From assembly GCA_041596215.1 (NCBI GenBank), contig JBFHIZ010000011.1, positions 1-59,894 of the forward strand: 59,894 nucleotides of DNA, read 5' to 3'. The stretch is from JBFHIZ01 sp041596215 (lineage in GTDB: Bacteria > Bacillota > Clostridia > Lachnospirales > Lachnospiraceae). The translations under genes were made by a program, and so were the position numbers. Within the stretch, counting starts at the first letter, position 1; each line of letters opens with the position of its first letter. Below the pieces are notes generated by a model. That model did no database searches, had not been told where the DNA came from, and saw only the letters and a list, made by a program, of their open reading frames with translations. This document shows positions 8,010-17,184 of the stretch, piece by piece.

Positions 8010-10634
8010 ATGAAAAAGTGGGTATATTTATTTAAGGATGGAAATGCAGAAATGCGTGACTTACTTGGAGGAAAAGGTTGTAATCTTGCTGAAATGACAA
8101 ACTTGGGGTTGCCAATTCCTCAAGGGTTTACAGTTACTACGGAAGCTTGTACGGATTATTATGATGCTGGAAAACAAATATCGGATGAAATAAAAGGTCA
8201 GGTATTTGATGCATTGGTGCAATTAGAACTAATACAGGGGAAAAAATTTGGAGATGTTACGGATCCATTATTAGTTTCCGTTCGTTCCGGAGCAAGAGCA
8301 TCTATGCCTGGAATGATGGACACCATTTTAAATTTGGGATTGAATGATGAATCTGTAGAAGGATTTGCAAAAAAAACGGAGAATCCAAGATTTGCTTATG
8401 ATTCTTATCGGCGATTTATTCAAATGTTTTCAGATGTCGTGATGGGAGTTGATAAAAAATATTTTGGAAGCATTTTAGATCAAACAAAAGAAGAAAAGGG
8501 AATTGAATTCGATATGGATTTGACGGCGGATGATCTCAAAGAAATCATTACAAAGTTTAAGGTTATTTTTAAAGAAAAAATGGGAATGGAGTTTCCACAA
8601 GATCCCAAAATTCAATTAATGGAGGCATTAACAGCTGTATTTCGTTCATGGGACAATCCAAGAGCAATTGTGTATCGTCGAATGAATGATATTCCAGGAA
8701 GTTGGGGAACTGCAGTGAATGTTCAAGCGATGGTTTTTGGGAATATGGGGAATACATCGGGAACTGGTGTTGCATTTACAAGGAATCCCTCAACTGGAGA
8801 AAAAGGTATTTATGGAGAGTACTTAATGAATGCTCAAGGAGAGGATGTCGTTGCAGGAATACGTACACCACAACCAATTACCAAATTAAAAAAAGATTTA
8901 CCAGAAGTATATGAACGATTTATTTCAATTGCTACAAAGTTAGAAGAACATTATCGTGATATGCAAGATATGGAATTTACAATACAGGAAGGAAATCTAT
9001 TCTTTTTACAGACTAGAAATGGGAAAAGAACAGCACCAGCAGCATTGAAAATTGCTTGTGATTTAGTCGATGAAGAAATGATTTCACCAAAAGAAGCAAT
9101 TTTACGAATCGATGCGAAATCCTTAGATCAATTATTACATCCACAATTTAATCAAGATGCATTAAAAAATGGAAAGGTATTAGGAGAAGCACTTCCAGCA
9201 TCACCGGGAGCAGCTGCTGGAAAAGTTTATTTTTCTGCAGAAGCAGCAAAAAAACATAAAGAAGCGGGAGAACGTATTATCTTAGTTCGTCTAGAAACAT
9301 CGCCAGAAGATATAGAAGGAATGCATGCAGCGGAAGGTATTTTAACAGTACGTGGAGGAATGACATCTCATGCAGCAGTAGTGGCAAGAGGAATGGGAAC
9401 TTGTTGCGTATCTGGTTGCTCGCAAATTATAATAAATGAAGAAGAAAAATGGTTTAAACTTGGAGGCGTTACTATTTCAGAAGGTGATTATATTTCTTTA
9501 GATGGTTCGACAGGAATTATTTATGAAGGCGATATTGAGACGGAAGAAGCGACTATTAGTGGAGATTTCGATCGAATCATGAAATGGTCCGATGGATTTC
9601 GTCAAATGAAAGTTCGTACGAATGCAGATACGCCAGAAGACACAAAAAATGCCATAAAATTGGGAGCAGAAGGAATTGGACTGTGCCGTACAGAGCATAT
9701 GTTTTTTGCTCCAGACAGGATTCCTAAGATTCGAAAAATGATTTTATCAAATTCTTTAGAGGCGAGAGAAAAGGCATTAAATGAATTATTAGAATTTCAA
9801 AAATCTGATTTCAAAGAAATGTTTACGGTTTTAAAAGAAAAACCTATGACTGTTCGATATTTAGATCCGCCACTACATGAATTTCTTCCTACGGAGGAAA
9901 AGGATATTATTGATCTTGCAAAGGAAATGAATTTGACAGTCAAAGAAATAAAGGATGCTTGTTCTGACTTGCATGAGTTTAATCCTATGATGGGTCATAG
10001 AGGTTGCAGATTGGCAGTAACATATCCTGAAATTGCAAAAATGCAAACAAGAGCAGTTATGGAGGCTGCAATTGAAGTGAAGGAAGAATTTGGATATGAT
10101 GTAATTCCTGAAATATTAATTCCTTTAGTAGGTGAAAAGCGAGAATTTAAATTTGTAAAAGATATTGTGGAATCAGTTGCAGAGACAGTAAAAGTAGAAA
10201 AAAAATCGGATATACAGTACCGTATTGGAGTCATGATTGAAGTTCCAAGAGCAGCTTTGCTTGCAGATGAAATTGCAGAAGAAGCAGAATTTTTTTCCTT
10301 TGGGACAAATGATTTGACACAAATGACATTTGGATTTTCAAGAGATGATGCAGGAAAATTTTTGGATTCATATTATAAGGCAAAAATATATGAGTCAGAT
10401 CCATTTGCAAGATTAGATCAAAGTGGAGTTGGACAGTTAATAGAAATGGCAGTAAAAAAAGGAAAAGTAAGTCGCCCAAATATTAAACTTGGTATTTGTG
10501 GTGAACATGGAGGCGATCCTGCAAGTGTTGAGTTTTGTCATAATGCAGGTTTAAACTATGTTTCTTGTTCTCCTTATCGGGTACCAATTTCAAGATTAGC
10601 CGCAGCACAGGCTGCATTAAAAAAATCAAGATAG
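8010..10634 (+). CDS. ppdK: Pyruvate, phosphate dikinase
   Basis: An 874-residue enzyme that interconverts pyruvate + ATP + Pi and PEP + AMP + PPi. It has the full three-domain layout: N-terminal ATP-grasp domain (about 1-350), swivelling phosphohistidine domain with the catalytic His in GGMTSHAAVVARGMG (about 455), and C-terminal PEP/pyruvate TIM barrel with the GICGEHGGDP segment (about 829-838). AAGGAG precedes the ATG. It lies 56 bases after glyS and ends at a strong hairpin (10638-10678). With PEP carboxykinase and the decarboxylase operon elsewhere in the window, it places PEP-pyruvate-oxaloacetate exchange at the centre of this organism's carbon flow. Confidence 0.97.
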   Translation: MKKWVYLFKDGNAEMRDLLGGKGCNLAEMTNLGLPIPQGFTVTTEACTDYYDAGKQISDEIKGQVFDALVQLELIQGKKFGDVTDPLLVSVRSGARASMPGMMDTILNLGLNDESVEGFAKKTENPRFAYDSYRRFIQMFSDVVMGVDKKYFGSILDQTKEEKGIEFDMDLTADDLKEIITKFKVIFKEKMGMEFPQDPKIQLMEALTAVFRSWDNPRAIVYRRMNDIPGSWGTAVNVQAMVFGNMGNTSGTGVAFTRNPSTGEKGIYGEYLMNAQGEDVVAGIRTPQPITKLKKDLPEVYERFISIATKLEEHYRDMQDMEFTIQEGNLFFLQTRNGKRTAPAALKIACDLVDEEMISPKEAILRIDAKSLDQLLHPQFNQDALKNGKVLGEALPASPGAAAGKVYFSAEAAKKHKEAGERIILVRLETSPEDIEGMHAAEGILTVRGGMTSHAAVVARGMGTCCVSGCSQIIINEEEKWFKLGGVTISEGDYISLDGSTGIIYEGDIETEEATISGDFDRIMKWSDGFRQMKVRTNADTPEDTKNAIKLGAEGIGLCRTEHMFFAPDRIPKIRKMILSNSLEAREKALNELLEFQKSDFKEMFTVLKEKPMTVRYLDPPLHEFLPTEEKDIIDLAKEMNLTVKEIKDACSDLHEFNPMMGHRGCRLAVTYPEIAKMQTRAVMEAAIEVKEEFGYDVIPEILIPLVGEKREFKFVKDIVESVAETVKVEKKSDIQYRIGVMIEVPRAALLADEIAEEAEFFSFGTNDLTQMTFGFSRDDAGKFLDSYYKAKIYESDPFARLDQSGVGQLIEMAVKKGKVSRPNIKLGICGEHGGDPASVEFCHNAGLNYVSCSPYRVPISRLAAAQAALKKSR

Positions 10635-10637
10635 TAG

Positions 10638-10678
10638 ATAAAGCAAAAAGTCAATCTCAGATTGACTTTTTGCTTTAT
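10638..10678 (+). terminator. Intrinsic terminator after ppdK
   Basis: A 19-base perfect inverted repeat has arms 10638-10656 and 10660-10678 and a 3-base loop (TCA). The 3' arm contains a run of five T. It separates ppdK from the SPFH operon. Confidence 0.8.
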
Positions 10679-10685
10679 TGTTTTA

Positions 10686-10715
10686 TTGGAATTGAAAAAT
10701 AATATATGGTATAAT
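10686..10715 (+). promoter_or_regulatory. Promoter of the SPFH/zinc-ribbon/TPM operon
   Basis: The -10 box is a perfect TATAAT (10710-10715) preceded by TGG, an extended -10 element. A TTGGAA -35 (10686-10691) is spaced by 18 bases. It lies directly after the ppdK terminator. Confidence 0.65.
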
Positions 10716-10781
10716 TTTAAAGTATGAATTATGAGGTGAAAAAATACAAGAATCAGAATAGATTAGTTGAAAGGAGATAGT

Positions 10782-12107
10782 ATGGGATTAATTAAAGCAA
10801 TATCAGGAGCAATTGGAGGGTCTCTTGCAGACCAATGGAAAGAGTATTTTTATTGTGAAGCATTAGATGCTGACATTCTTGCAACCAAAGGACATAAAAG
10901 AACAAGTGGACGTTCCTCAAACACAAAAGGGGAAGATAATATTATTTCGAATGGATCGGCGATTGCTGTTGCAGATGGCCAATGTATGATTATCGTTGAA
11001 CAAGGAAAAGTGGTTGATGTTTGTGCAGAACCAGGAGAATACACTTATGATACTTCTAGTGAACCAAGTGTCTTTACTGGAGGGTTTGGAAATGGATTGC
11101 TAGAAACTTTTAAAACAATGGGTAAACGTTTTACTTTTGGTGGAGATACTGGGAAAGATCAGAGAGTATATTATTTTAATACCAAAGAAATTATTGGAAA
11201 TAAATATGGTACAGCTACGCCCGTTCCGTTTCGTGTAGTTGATAAAAATATTGGATTGGATATCGATATTTCGATTCGGTGTAATGGAGAATATTCTTAT
11301 AAAATAACAAATCCCATTTTGTTTTATACAAATGTATGTGGAAATATTTCGAATGAATATGAAAGAAGTGAAATTGATAGTATGTTAAAAACAGAGTTGT
11401 TAACCGCATTACAACCTGCATTTGCAAAAATATCGGAGATGGGGATTCGATATTCTGCATTACCTGGACATACACAAGAGTTATCTACAATTTTAAACAA
11501 TCAACTTTCTGATAAATGGAAAGATTTAAGAGGGTTAGAAGTTGCTTCCTTTGGAATTAATTCTTTATCTGCCCCAAAAGAAGACGAAGAATTAATTAAA
11601 CAATTACAAAGAAATGCAGTTATGAGAGATCCGAATATGGCGGCAGCCACATTAGTGGGAGCACAAGCACAAGCAATGCAAGATGCAGCAAAAAATGAAG
11701 GACAAGGAGCTTTTATGGCGTTTGCAGGAATGAATATGGCACAAAATTCTGGTGGAATGAATCCAACAAGTTTATTTCAAATGGGACAGCAACCACAACA
11801 ACCGCAGCAACCACAACAAACGCAATCACAGACTTCCTTTCCCTCATGGAAATGTGAATGTGGGACAATAAATACAGGAAAATTTTGTGTTAATTGTGGA
11901 AAACCAGAACCTACAAAAGATGGATGGACATGTAGTTGTGGAACTGTAAATAAAGGAAAATTCTGTATGAATTGTGGGAAAGCAAAACCTACAGATGCGC
12001 TATTATATCAGTGCGATAAATGTGGATGGGAACCAAAGGATCCAAAAAATCCTCCTAAATTCTGTCCGGAATGTGGCGATGTTTTTGATGAAAAAGATGG
12101 AAAATAA
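10782..12107 (+). CDS. SPFH-domain protein with C-terminal zinc ribbons (YdjI-like)
   Basis: A 441-residue cytoplasmic protein without a membrane segment. Residues 1-290 form an SPFH/band-7-like domain of the 'virion core protein' type, as in Bacillus YdjI. A Pro/Gln repeat linker (about residues 336-350) is followed by three zinc-ribbon units: WKCECGTINTGKFCVNCG, WTCSCGTVNKGKFCMNCG and a longer CDKCGW...CPECG. In Bacillus, YdjI is recruited to the membrane by YdjG and YdjH and works with PspA in membrane stress. Those two partners follow here, but no pspA is visible. ATG 10782 is preceded by AAAGGAG. Function is inferred from the gene set. Confidence 0.85.
   Translation: MGLIKAISGAIGGSLADQWKEYFYCEALDADILATKGHKRTSGRSSNTKGEDNIISNGSAIAVADGQCMIIVEQGKVVDVCAEPGEYTYDTSSEPSVFTGGFGNGLLETFKTMGKRFTFGGDTGKDQRVYYFNTKEIIGNKYGTATPVPFRVVDKNIGLDIDISIRCNGEYSYKITNPILFYTNVCGNISNEYERSEIDSMLKTELLTALQPAFAKISEMGIRYSALPGHTQELSTILNNQLSDKWKDLRGLEVASFGINSLSAPKEDEELIKQLQRNAVMRDPNMAAATLVGAQAQAMQDAAKNEGQGAFMAFAGMNMAQNSGGMNPTSLFQMGQQPQQPQQPQQTQSQTSFPSWKCECGTINTGKFCVNCGKPEPTKDGWTCSCGTVNKGKFCMNCGKAKPTDALLYQCDKCGWEPKDPKNPPKFCPECGDVFDEKDGK
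11787..11830 (+). repeat. Low-complexity Gln/Pro linker repeat in the SPFH gene
   Basis: A tandem run of CAA/CAG and CCA/CCG codons encodes QQPQQPQQPQQTQ. It forms a flexible hinge between the SPFH domain and the zinc ribbons. Such runs can vary in copy number between strains. Confidence 0.7.
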
Positions 12108-12123
12108 AAATTAGGAGGACAAT

Positions 12124-13212
12124 ATGAGCTCATTAATGGAATATAAATGTCCAAGTTGTGGAGGAGCTGTAAGTTTTGATACAGCAACACAATCATTAAA
12201 ATGTCCGTACTGTGATACCACGTTTAGTATGGAAAGTGCGAAAGCATATGATGAGGATTTAAATACGGTAGAAGAAAATGATATTGCGTGGGATTCCTAC
12301 AGTGAAAATAGTGGAAGTGGAGATTGGCAAGAGGGTGAACAAGATCATATGATTACATATGTTTGCGAATCTTGTGCAGGTGAAATTATTGCAGATGATA
12401 CAGTGGCTGGGACCAGTTGCCCATATTGTGGAAATCCTGTTATCATTAAAAATCAATTTGCAGGTACTTTTCGACCTGACTATGTGATACCATTTCAATT
12501 AGATAAGAAGGTTGTAAAAGAAAAATTAAAATCTTTTATGAAAGGAAAACCGTTATTACCTAAATATTTTGCAATGGAGAATCATATTGATGAAGTAAAA
12601 GGTATTTATGTTCCTTTTTGGTTATTTGATTGCGAAACAGATGCAAAAATTCGTTATAAAGCGACAAAAGTAAGAACTTGGAGTGATACAAATTTTCGAT
12701 ACACAAGGACTGATTTTTACAGTCTTGTTCGTGAAGGTACGATGGATTTTGAAAAGGTGCCGGTAGACGGATCTACAAAAATGGAAGATGCTTACATGGA
12801 GGCTATTGAACCATTTAACTATCAAGGAATGGTGGATTTTCAAACAGCATATTTAGCAGGTTTATTAACAAATAAATATGATGTGGATGCTGAAGAAAGT
12901 ATTCCAAGAGCCAATGAAAGGATTCGAAATAGCGTTATAAAATCTTTTCAAGAAACCGTTCATGGATATAGTTCCTGTATTCCAGAATCAACAAATGTAA
13001 AATTAAACAGCGGTCAGATTTCCTATGCATTGTTACCGGTATGGATTTTGAATTCTACCTACAAAGGGAAATTATATTCTTTTGCCATGAATGGGCAAAC
13101 TGGTAAATTTGTTGGCGAATTACCAATTGATAAAAAGAGAGCATTTGGATTTTTTATGGCAATATTTGGTGGATTAGCAGTCATTGGGTCAACGTTAGCA
13201 TTGTTAATATAG
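12124..13212 (+). CDS. TFIIB-type zinc-ribbon membrane protein (YdjG-like)
   Basis: A 362-residue protein opening with two zinc ribbons, CPSCGG...CPYC (about residues 9-30) and CESCAG...CPYC (about 80-103). A long beta-rich domain and a single C-terminal transmembrane helix (FFMAIFGGLAVIGSTLALLI) follow. The layout and place between an SPFH and a TPM gene match Bacillus YdjG, a membrane anchor in the PspA/YdjGHI system. AGGAGG lies six bases before the ATG. It starts 16 bases after the SPFH gene and ends 10 bases before the TPM gene, so the three are one operon. The molecular role is inferred. Confidence 0.82.
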   Translation: MSSLMEYKCPSCGGAVSFDTATQSLKCPYCDTTFSMESAKAYDEDLNTVEENDIAWDSYSENSGSGDWQEGEQDHMITYVCESCAGEIIADDTVAGTSCPYCGNPVIIKNQFAGTFRPDYVIPFQLDKKVVKEKLKSFMKGKPLLPKYFAMENHIDEVKGIYVPFWLFDCETDAKIRYKATKVRTWSDTNFRYTRTDFYSLVREGTMDFEKVPVDGSTKMEDAYMEAIEPFNYQGMVDFQTAYLAGLLTNKYDVDAEESIPRANERIRNSVIKSFQETVHGYSSCIPESTNVKLNSGQISYALLPVWILNSTYKGKLYSFAMNGQTGKFVGELPIDKKRAFGFFMAIFGGLAVIGSTLALLI

Positions 13213-13222
13213 GGGAGAGAAG

Positions 13223-14017
13223 ATGAAAAAAATATGTTTAATACTATCCATTTTTGCATTATCATTTTGTATTTCAAATACAGCATATGCCGCTACCGAT
13301 CGTGTAGTCGATGATGCAAATATTTTAACCGATAGTGAAGAAGATGCGTTAAGAAATAAGATAAAAGAAATAGAGGAGCTCTATTCTTTTGATGTAGTTA
13401 TCGTAACGGTTGAGGATTCGTCCGAGTATGATGTTGTTGCCGCTGCAGATGATTATTTTGATTATCATGGCTATGGATATGGAAAGGATGGAGATGGCAT
13501 TCTTTTCTATGTAAATATGGGGACTAGAAATTGGGCTATATCTACAAAGGGCTATGGATTAGTTGCATTTACAGATTATGGCACAGATAAGATTGGTGAA
13601 GTTTGTTCTTCTTACTTATCCGATGCATCTTATTATAGTGCATTTCAAAAATATGTGGACCTTTCTTCTGATTTTTTAAAGGAAGCAGAAAATGGAAAGG
13701 TATATGATGTAAATCATACATATAAATCAACGAGTGATTATATAAAACGTATCTTAATTGTATTTCTTATTTCTTTTGTTATTTCTGCAATTGTGATAGG
13801 CATTATGAAATCAAAAATGAAAACAGCCGTTTCACAACCATATGCAAAAGCGTATGTTAAAGAGGGAAGCTTTAAGATGACAAGAGATAGAGATTCCTTT
13901 TTGTATTTTCATGTTACAAAAACACCGATTCCAAAATCCACATCAAGTGGAGGAGGAACTTCTTCCCACTCAAGTTCAAGTGGTTCAAGTCACGGTGGTT
14001 CTCACGGAAGTTTTTGA
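13223..14017 (+). CDS. Exported TPM-domain protein (YdjH-like)
   Basis: A 264-residue protein. It has a signal peptide ending near TAYAA (residue 24) and an extracytoplasmic TPM domain (about 27-165) beginning RVVDDANILTDSEEDALRNK. A transmembrane helix at about 174-194 and a cytoplasmic tail ending in a Ser/Gly/His-rich stretch (SSGGGTSSHSSSSGSSHGG) follow. TPM domains occur in photosystem repair and membrane-stress proteins, and some have phosphatase-like activity. This is the third member of the YdjI-YdjG-YdjH-type set. The His-rich tail could bind metal, but that is a guess. A hairpin terminator follows the gene. Confidence 0.85.
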   Translation: MKKICLILSIFALSFCISNTAYAATDRVVDDANILTDSEEDALRNKIKEIEELYSFDVVIVTVEDSSEYDVVAAADDYFDYHGYGYGKDGDGILFYVNMGTRNWAISTKGYGLVAFTDYGTDKIGEVCSSYLSDASYYSAFQKYVDLSSDFLKEAENGKVYDVNHTYKSTSDYIKRILIVFLISFVISAIVIGIMKSKMKTAVSQPYAKAYVKEGSFKMTRDRDSFLYFHVTKTPIPKSTSSGGGTSSHSSSSGSSHGGSHGSF

Positions 14018-14020
14018 TGG

Positions 14021-14051
14021 AAAGCAGGAAGCTTACGTTTCCTGCTTTTTT
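14021..14051 (+). terminator. Intrinsic terminator after the TPM gene
   Basis: AAGCAGGAA (14022-14030) pairs with TTCCTGCTT (about 14039-14047) around an 8-base loop, followed by a T-run. It closes the three-gene SPFH operon. Confidence 0.85.
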
Positions 14052-14082
14052 CTGTTTTTTGGTCACTCAAAAATAAAATTGT

Positions 14083-14111
14083 TTGACAGAGATGGAAGGA
14101 GAATTTATAAT
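14083..14111 (+). promoter_or_regulatory. Consensus promoter of alaS
   Basis: Perfect TTGACA (14083-14088) and perfect TATAAT (14106-14111) are separated by exactly 17 bases. The leader is only about 29 bases, too short for a T-box, so alaS is probably expressed constitutively. Confidence 0.85.
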
Positions 14112-14146
14112 AAGAATATTGATTTTAGATATATTGGAGGACAATT

Positions 14147-16801
14147 GTGAAAAATTACGGAGTAAATGAATTAAGAAAGATGTTTTTAGAATATTTTGAA
14201 AGTAAAGATCATTTAAAATTAGAAAGCTTTTCTTTGGTTCCACATAATGATAATAGTTTATTACTTATAAATTCTGGTATGGCACCTTTAAAACCATATT
14301 TTACGGGGAAGGAAATTCCACCAAAAAATCGGGTTACAACTTGTCAAAAATGTGTTCGAACGGGAGATATTGAAAATGTTGGATTGACTGCAAGACATCT
14401 GACTTTTTTTGAGATGCTTGGTAATTTTTCATTTGGAGATTATTTTAAAAAAGAAGCCATTGCATTTAGTTGGGAATTCTTGACGAAAGTAATTGGTATG
14501 GATCCAAATCGTTTATATCCATCGATTTATTTTGAAGATGAAGAGTCGTTTGAAATTTGGACAAAAATAATAAAAGTTGAACCAGAACGTGTGATACGAT
14601 TTTATCGAGATGAAAATGGAGCATGCGATAATTTTTGGGAGCATGGCGCAGGACCTTGTGGACCTTGCTCAGAGATATATTATGATCGAGGAGAAAAATA
14701 TGGTTGTGGTTCAAAAGATTGTAAAGTTGGCTGTGATTGTGACCGTTATATGGAAGTGTGGAATAATGTATTTACACAGTATAATGGAGATGGAAAAGGA
14801 AATTATAAGGAATTAAGTCAAAAGAATATCGATACAGGTATGGGATTAGAAAGATTAGCAGTTGTTGTACAAGATGTGGATTCTGTATTTGATGTTGATA
14901 CAATGAAATCCATAAGAGATTCTATATGTGAAATATCTAAGGTGACTTATAAAGAAGATTCTAAAAAGGATATATCAATTCGTCTAATAACTGACCATAT
15001 ACGTTCCGCAACATTTATGATTTCGGATGGAATTATGCCCACGAATGAAGGCAGAGGATATGTGCTAAGAAGGTTGATTCGTCGTGCAGCAAGACATGGT
15101 AAACTTTTGGGGATTGATAAACTGTTTTTATCTGAGATTAGTCAGGTTGTAATAAGAGAATCGAAAGATGGATATAAAGAACTAGAGGAAAAAAGTGCAT
15201 TTATTCTAAAGGTATTATCGCAAGAAGAAATGAAATTTAATAATACAATTGATCAAGGTCTTTTGATTTTATCACAAATGGAAGAGGAGATGCTTGCAGA
15301 GCAGAGCAAAGTGTTGTCCGGTGCGAATGCATTTAAATTACATGATACCTATGGTTTTCCAATTGATTTGACAAAAGAAATTTTGGAAGAAAAAGGATTT
15401 TCAGTTGATGAAAAAGCTTTTGAAACATGTATGCAAGAACAAAAAGATAAAGCAAGAGAGGCTCGAAAAGAAACAAATTATATGGGAGCAGATGCAACAA
15501 TATATGAAGAATTGGATCATTCTGTAAAAACAGTATTTCAAGGTTATGATTCCTTGAATCTAAAAAGCGAAATCCTTGCATTGACATCGGAAACGGAAAT
15601 TCTCGACACAATTGACGAAGGGACAAGAGGAACCATTGTTACTAGAGAAACACCATTTTATGCAACCATGGGAGGTCAAACAGCGGACGAAGGTGTCATT
15701 CGTTCAGATAATGGATTGTTTCGTGTGGAAGATACTATTAAGCTCGTTGGAGATAAAATTGGTCATGTAGGAATCATGGAAAAGGGAGTGTTTCAACTAG
15801 AAGATGAAGTGACTTTAGAGGTGAAACGTTCGAAAAGAGAAGATATTTGTAAGAATCATTCGGCTACGCATTTGTTACAAAAAGCATTAAGAACTGTTCT
15901 TGGTAATCATGTAGAACAAGCTGGATCGTTTGTAACAGAAAATCGATTACGATTTGATTTTTCTCATTTTGCAGCATTATCTGAGGATGAAATTAGAAAA
16001 GTTGAAAAAATTGTAAATGAAAATATTTTTAATGCCATGGACGTAAAAACAGAAATTATGTCAATTGAAGATGCAAAAAAATCAGGTGCTATGGCACTTT
16101 TTGGCGAAAAGTATGCGGATGAGGTTCGAGTTGTGCATATGGGTGATTTTTCTACAGAGTTATGTGGAGGGACGCATGTTACGAATACTTCAAAGATTGG
16201 AATGTTTAAAATTGTATCGGAAACGGGTATTGCGGCAGGGGTTAGAAGAATAGAGGCACTTACAGGTTTTGGTGTGCTTTCCTATTATCAAGCAGTGGAG
16301 AATTCATTAAGCCAGGTTTCTGAATTGTTGAAAACATCAAATAGGGAAGTGGTAAATAAAGTGGAACATTTGTTAACGGATATAAAATCGATGCAATCAG
16401 AAAATGAATCGCTGAAAAGTAAAATTGCTAAAGAAGCATTAGGTGATATATCAAATGATGTGGAACAAATAAATGGATTATCAATAATTGCTCAAGAAGT
16501 AAGTGATGTAGATATGAATGGATTACGAGAACTTGGAGATCAATTAAAAGATTCTTATGAAAATAGTGTGATACTTTTAGCTAGTAGTAAGGGCGAAAAA
16601 GTTAATTTGCTTGTTATGGCATCGAAAAATGCAAATGATAAAGGTGTTCATGCAGGAAAAATTGTGAAACAAATTGCACCACTAGTTGGCGGAGGCGGAG
16701 GCGGCCGTGAGAATACGGCACAAGCAGGTGGAACAAATGCGGCTGGTATTATGAGTGCATTTACAAAAGCAAAAGAGATGATTCAAGAACAAATTTCATA
16801 G
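14147..16801 (+). CDS. alaS: Alanine--tRNA ligase
   Basis: An 884-residue AlaRS with all domains. The class II catalytic core at the N-terminus contains LINSGMAPLKPYFTG. A helical tRNA-binding domain follows. The editing domain has the metal-site motifs NHSATHLL and ELCGGTHV. The C-terminal DHHA1/C-Ala domain has the Gly-rich GGGGGGRENTAQAGG. The start is a GTG (14147) six bases after GGAGG (14136-14140), immediately behind a consensus promoter. It charges tRNA-Ala and hydrolyses mischarged Ser/Gly-tRNA. rpsU follows from its own promoter. Confidence 0.97.
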   Translation: MKNYGVNELRKMFLEYFESKDHLKLESFSLVPHNDNSLLLINSGMAPLKPYFTGKEIPPKNRVTTCQKCVRTGDIENVGLTARHLTFFEMLGNFSFGDYFKKEAIAFSWEFLTKVIGMDPNRLYPSIYFEDEESFEIWTKIIKVEPERVIRFYRDENGACDNFWEHGAGPCGPCSEIYYDRGEKYGCGSKDCKVGCDCDRYMEVWNNVFTQYNGDGKGNYKELSQKNIDTGMGLERLAVVVQDVDSVFDVDTMKSIRDSICEISKVTYKEDSKKDISIRLITDHIRSATFMISDGIMPTNEGRGYVLRRLIRRAARHGKLLGIDKLFLSEISQVVIRESKDGYKELEEKSAFILKVLSQEEMKFNNTIDQGLLILSQMEEEMLAEQSKVLSGANAFKLHDTYGFPIDLTKEILEEKGFSVDEKAFETCMQEQKDKAREARKETNYMGADATIYEELDHSVKTVFQGYDSLNLKSEILALTSETEILDTIDEGTRGTIVTRETPFYATMGGQTADEGVIRSDNGLFRVEDTIKLVGDKIGHVGIMEKGVFQLEDEVTLEVKRSKREDICKNHSATHLLQKALRTVLGNHVEQAGSFVTENRLRFDFSHFAALSEDEIRKVEKIVNENIFNAMDVKTEIMSIEDAKKSGAMALFGEKYADEVRVVHMGDFSTELCGGTHVTNTSKIGMFKIVSETGIAAGVRRIEALTGFGVLSYYQAVENSLSQVSELLKTSNREVVNKVEHLLTDIKSMQSENESLKSKIAKEALGDISNDVEQINGLSIIAQEVSDVDMNGLRELGDQLKDSYENSVILLASSKGEKVNLLVMASKNANDKGVHAGKIVKQIAPLVGGGGGGRENTAQAGGTNAAGIMSAFTKAKEMIQEQIS

Positions 16802-16807
16802 AAATAG

Positions 16808-16835
16808 TTGACGAATTTTCAAATTCTGTTATAAT
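16808..16835 (+). promoter_or_regulatory. Promoter of rpsU
   Basis: TTGACG (16808-16813) and perfect TATAAT (16830-16835) have a 16-base spacer. The start near 16842 leaves a leader of about 67 bases before rpsU. Confidence 0.75.
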
Positions 16836-16908
16836 ATTGTTTGAACAAATATTAAAAAATACCCGTACAGTCGTACAATATAGGGCTGGAGGGAGGTTAG
16901 GGTATAGC

Positions 16909-17085
16909 ATGTCAAATGTAATAGTAAAAGACAACGAGACTTTAGATAGCGCATTACGTAGATTTAAAAGAAGTTGTGCAAAGGCTGGAATCCAACAAGA
17001 GATTCGTAAACGTGAGCATTATGAGAAACCAAGCGTAAAACGCAAGAAAAAATCTGAAGCAGCAAGAAAACGTAAATTTAACTAA
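16909..17085 (+). CDS. rpsU: 30S ribosomal protein S21
   Basis: A 58-residue basic protein, MSNVIVKDNETLDSALRRF onward, with the typical KRSCAKAGIQQEIRKREHYEKPS core and a Lys/Arg-rich tail. This is normal S21 length. ATG 16909 is chosen over an in-frame TTG at 16837, because the latter would add 24 residues foreign to S21 and start almost at the promoter. The purine-rich GGAGGGAGG (16888-16896) and TTAGGG lie upstream. It has its own promoter and terminator, so it is a single-gene transcript. No yqeY follows, unlike in many Firmicutes. Confidence 0.95.
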   Translation: MSNVIVKDNETLDSALRRFKRSCAKAGIQQEIRKREHYEKPSVKRKKKSEAARKRKFN

Positions 17086-17090
17086 TATTA

Positions 17091-17132
17091 AGTCCTTGGT
17101 GCATTGAAGTACCAAGGACTTTCGTTTTTTTG
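17091..17132 (+). terminator. Intrinsic terminator after rpsU
   Basis: AGTCCTTGGT (17091-17100) pairs with ACCAAGGACT (17111-17120) around a 10-base loop, followed by TTCGTTTTTTT. Confidence 0.9.
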
Positions 17133-17184
17133 TTAAAAAATGAGAAATTTGTAATTGTAATTAATTTTAAATGATGGGGGAAAA

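Noticed and set aside
13911..14150. Plus-strand open frame over the end of the TPM gene and the alaS promoter
   Set aside because: It runs through a terminator and a consensus promoter, has no ribosome site, and is out of frame with two real genes.
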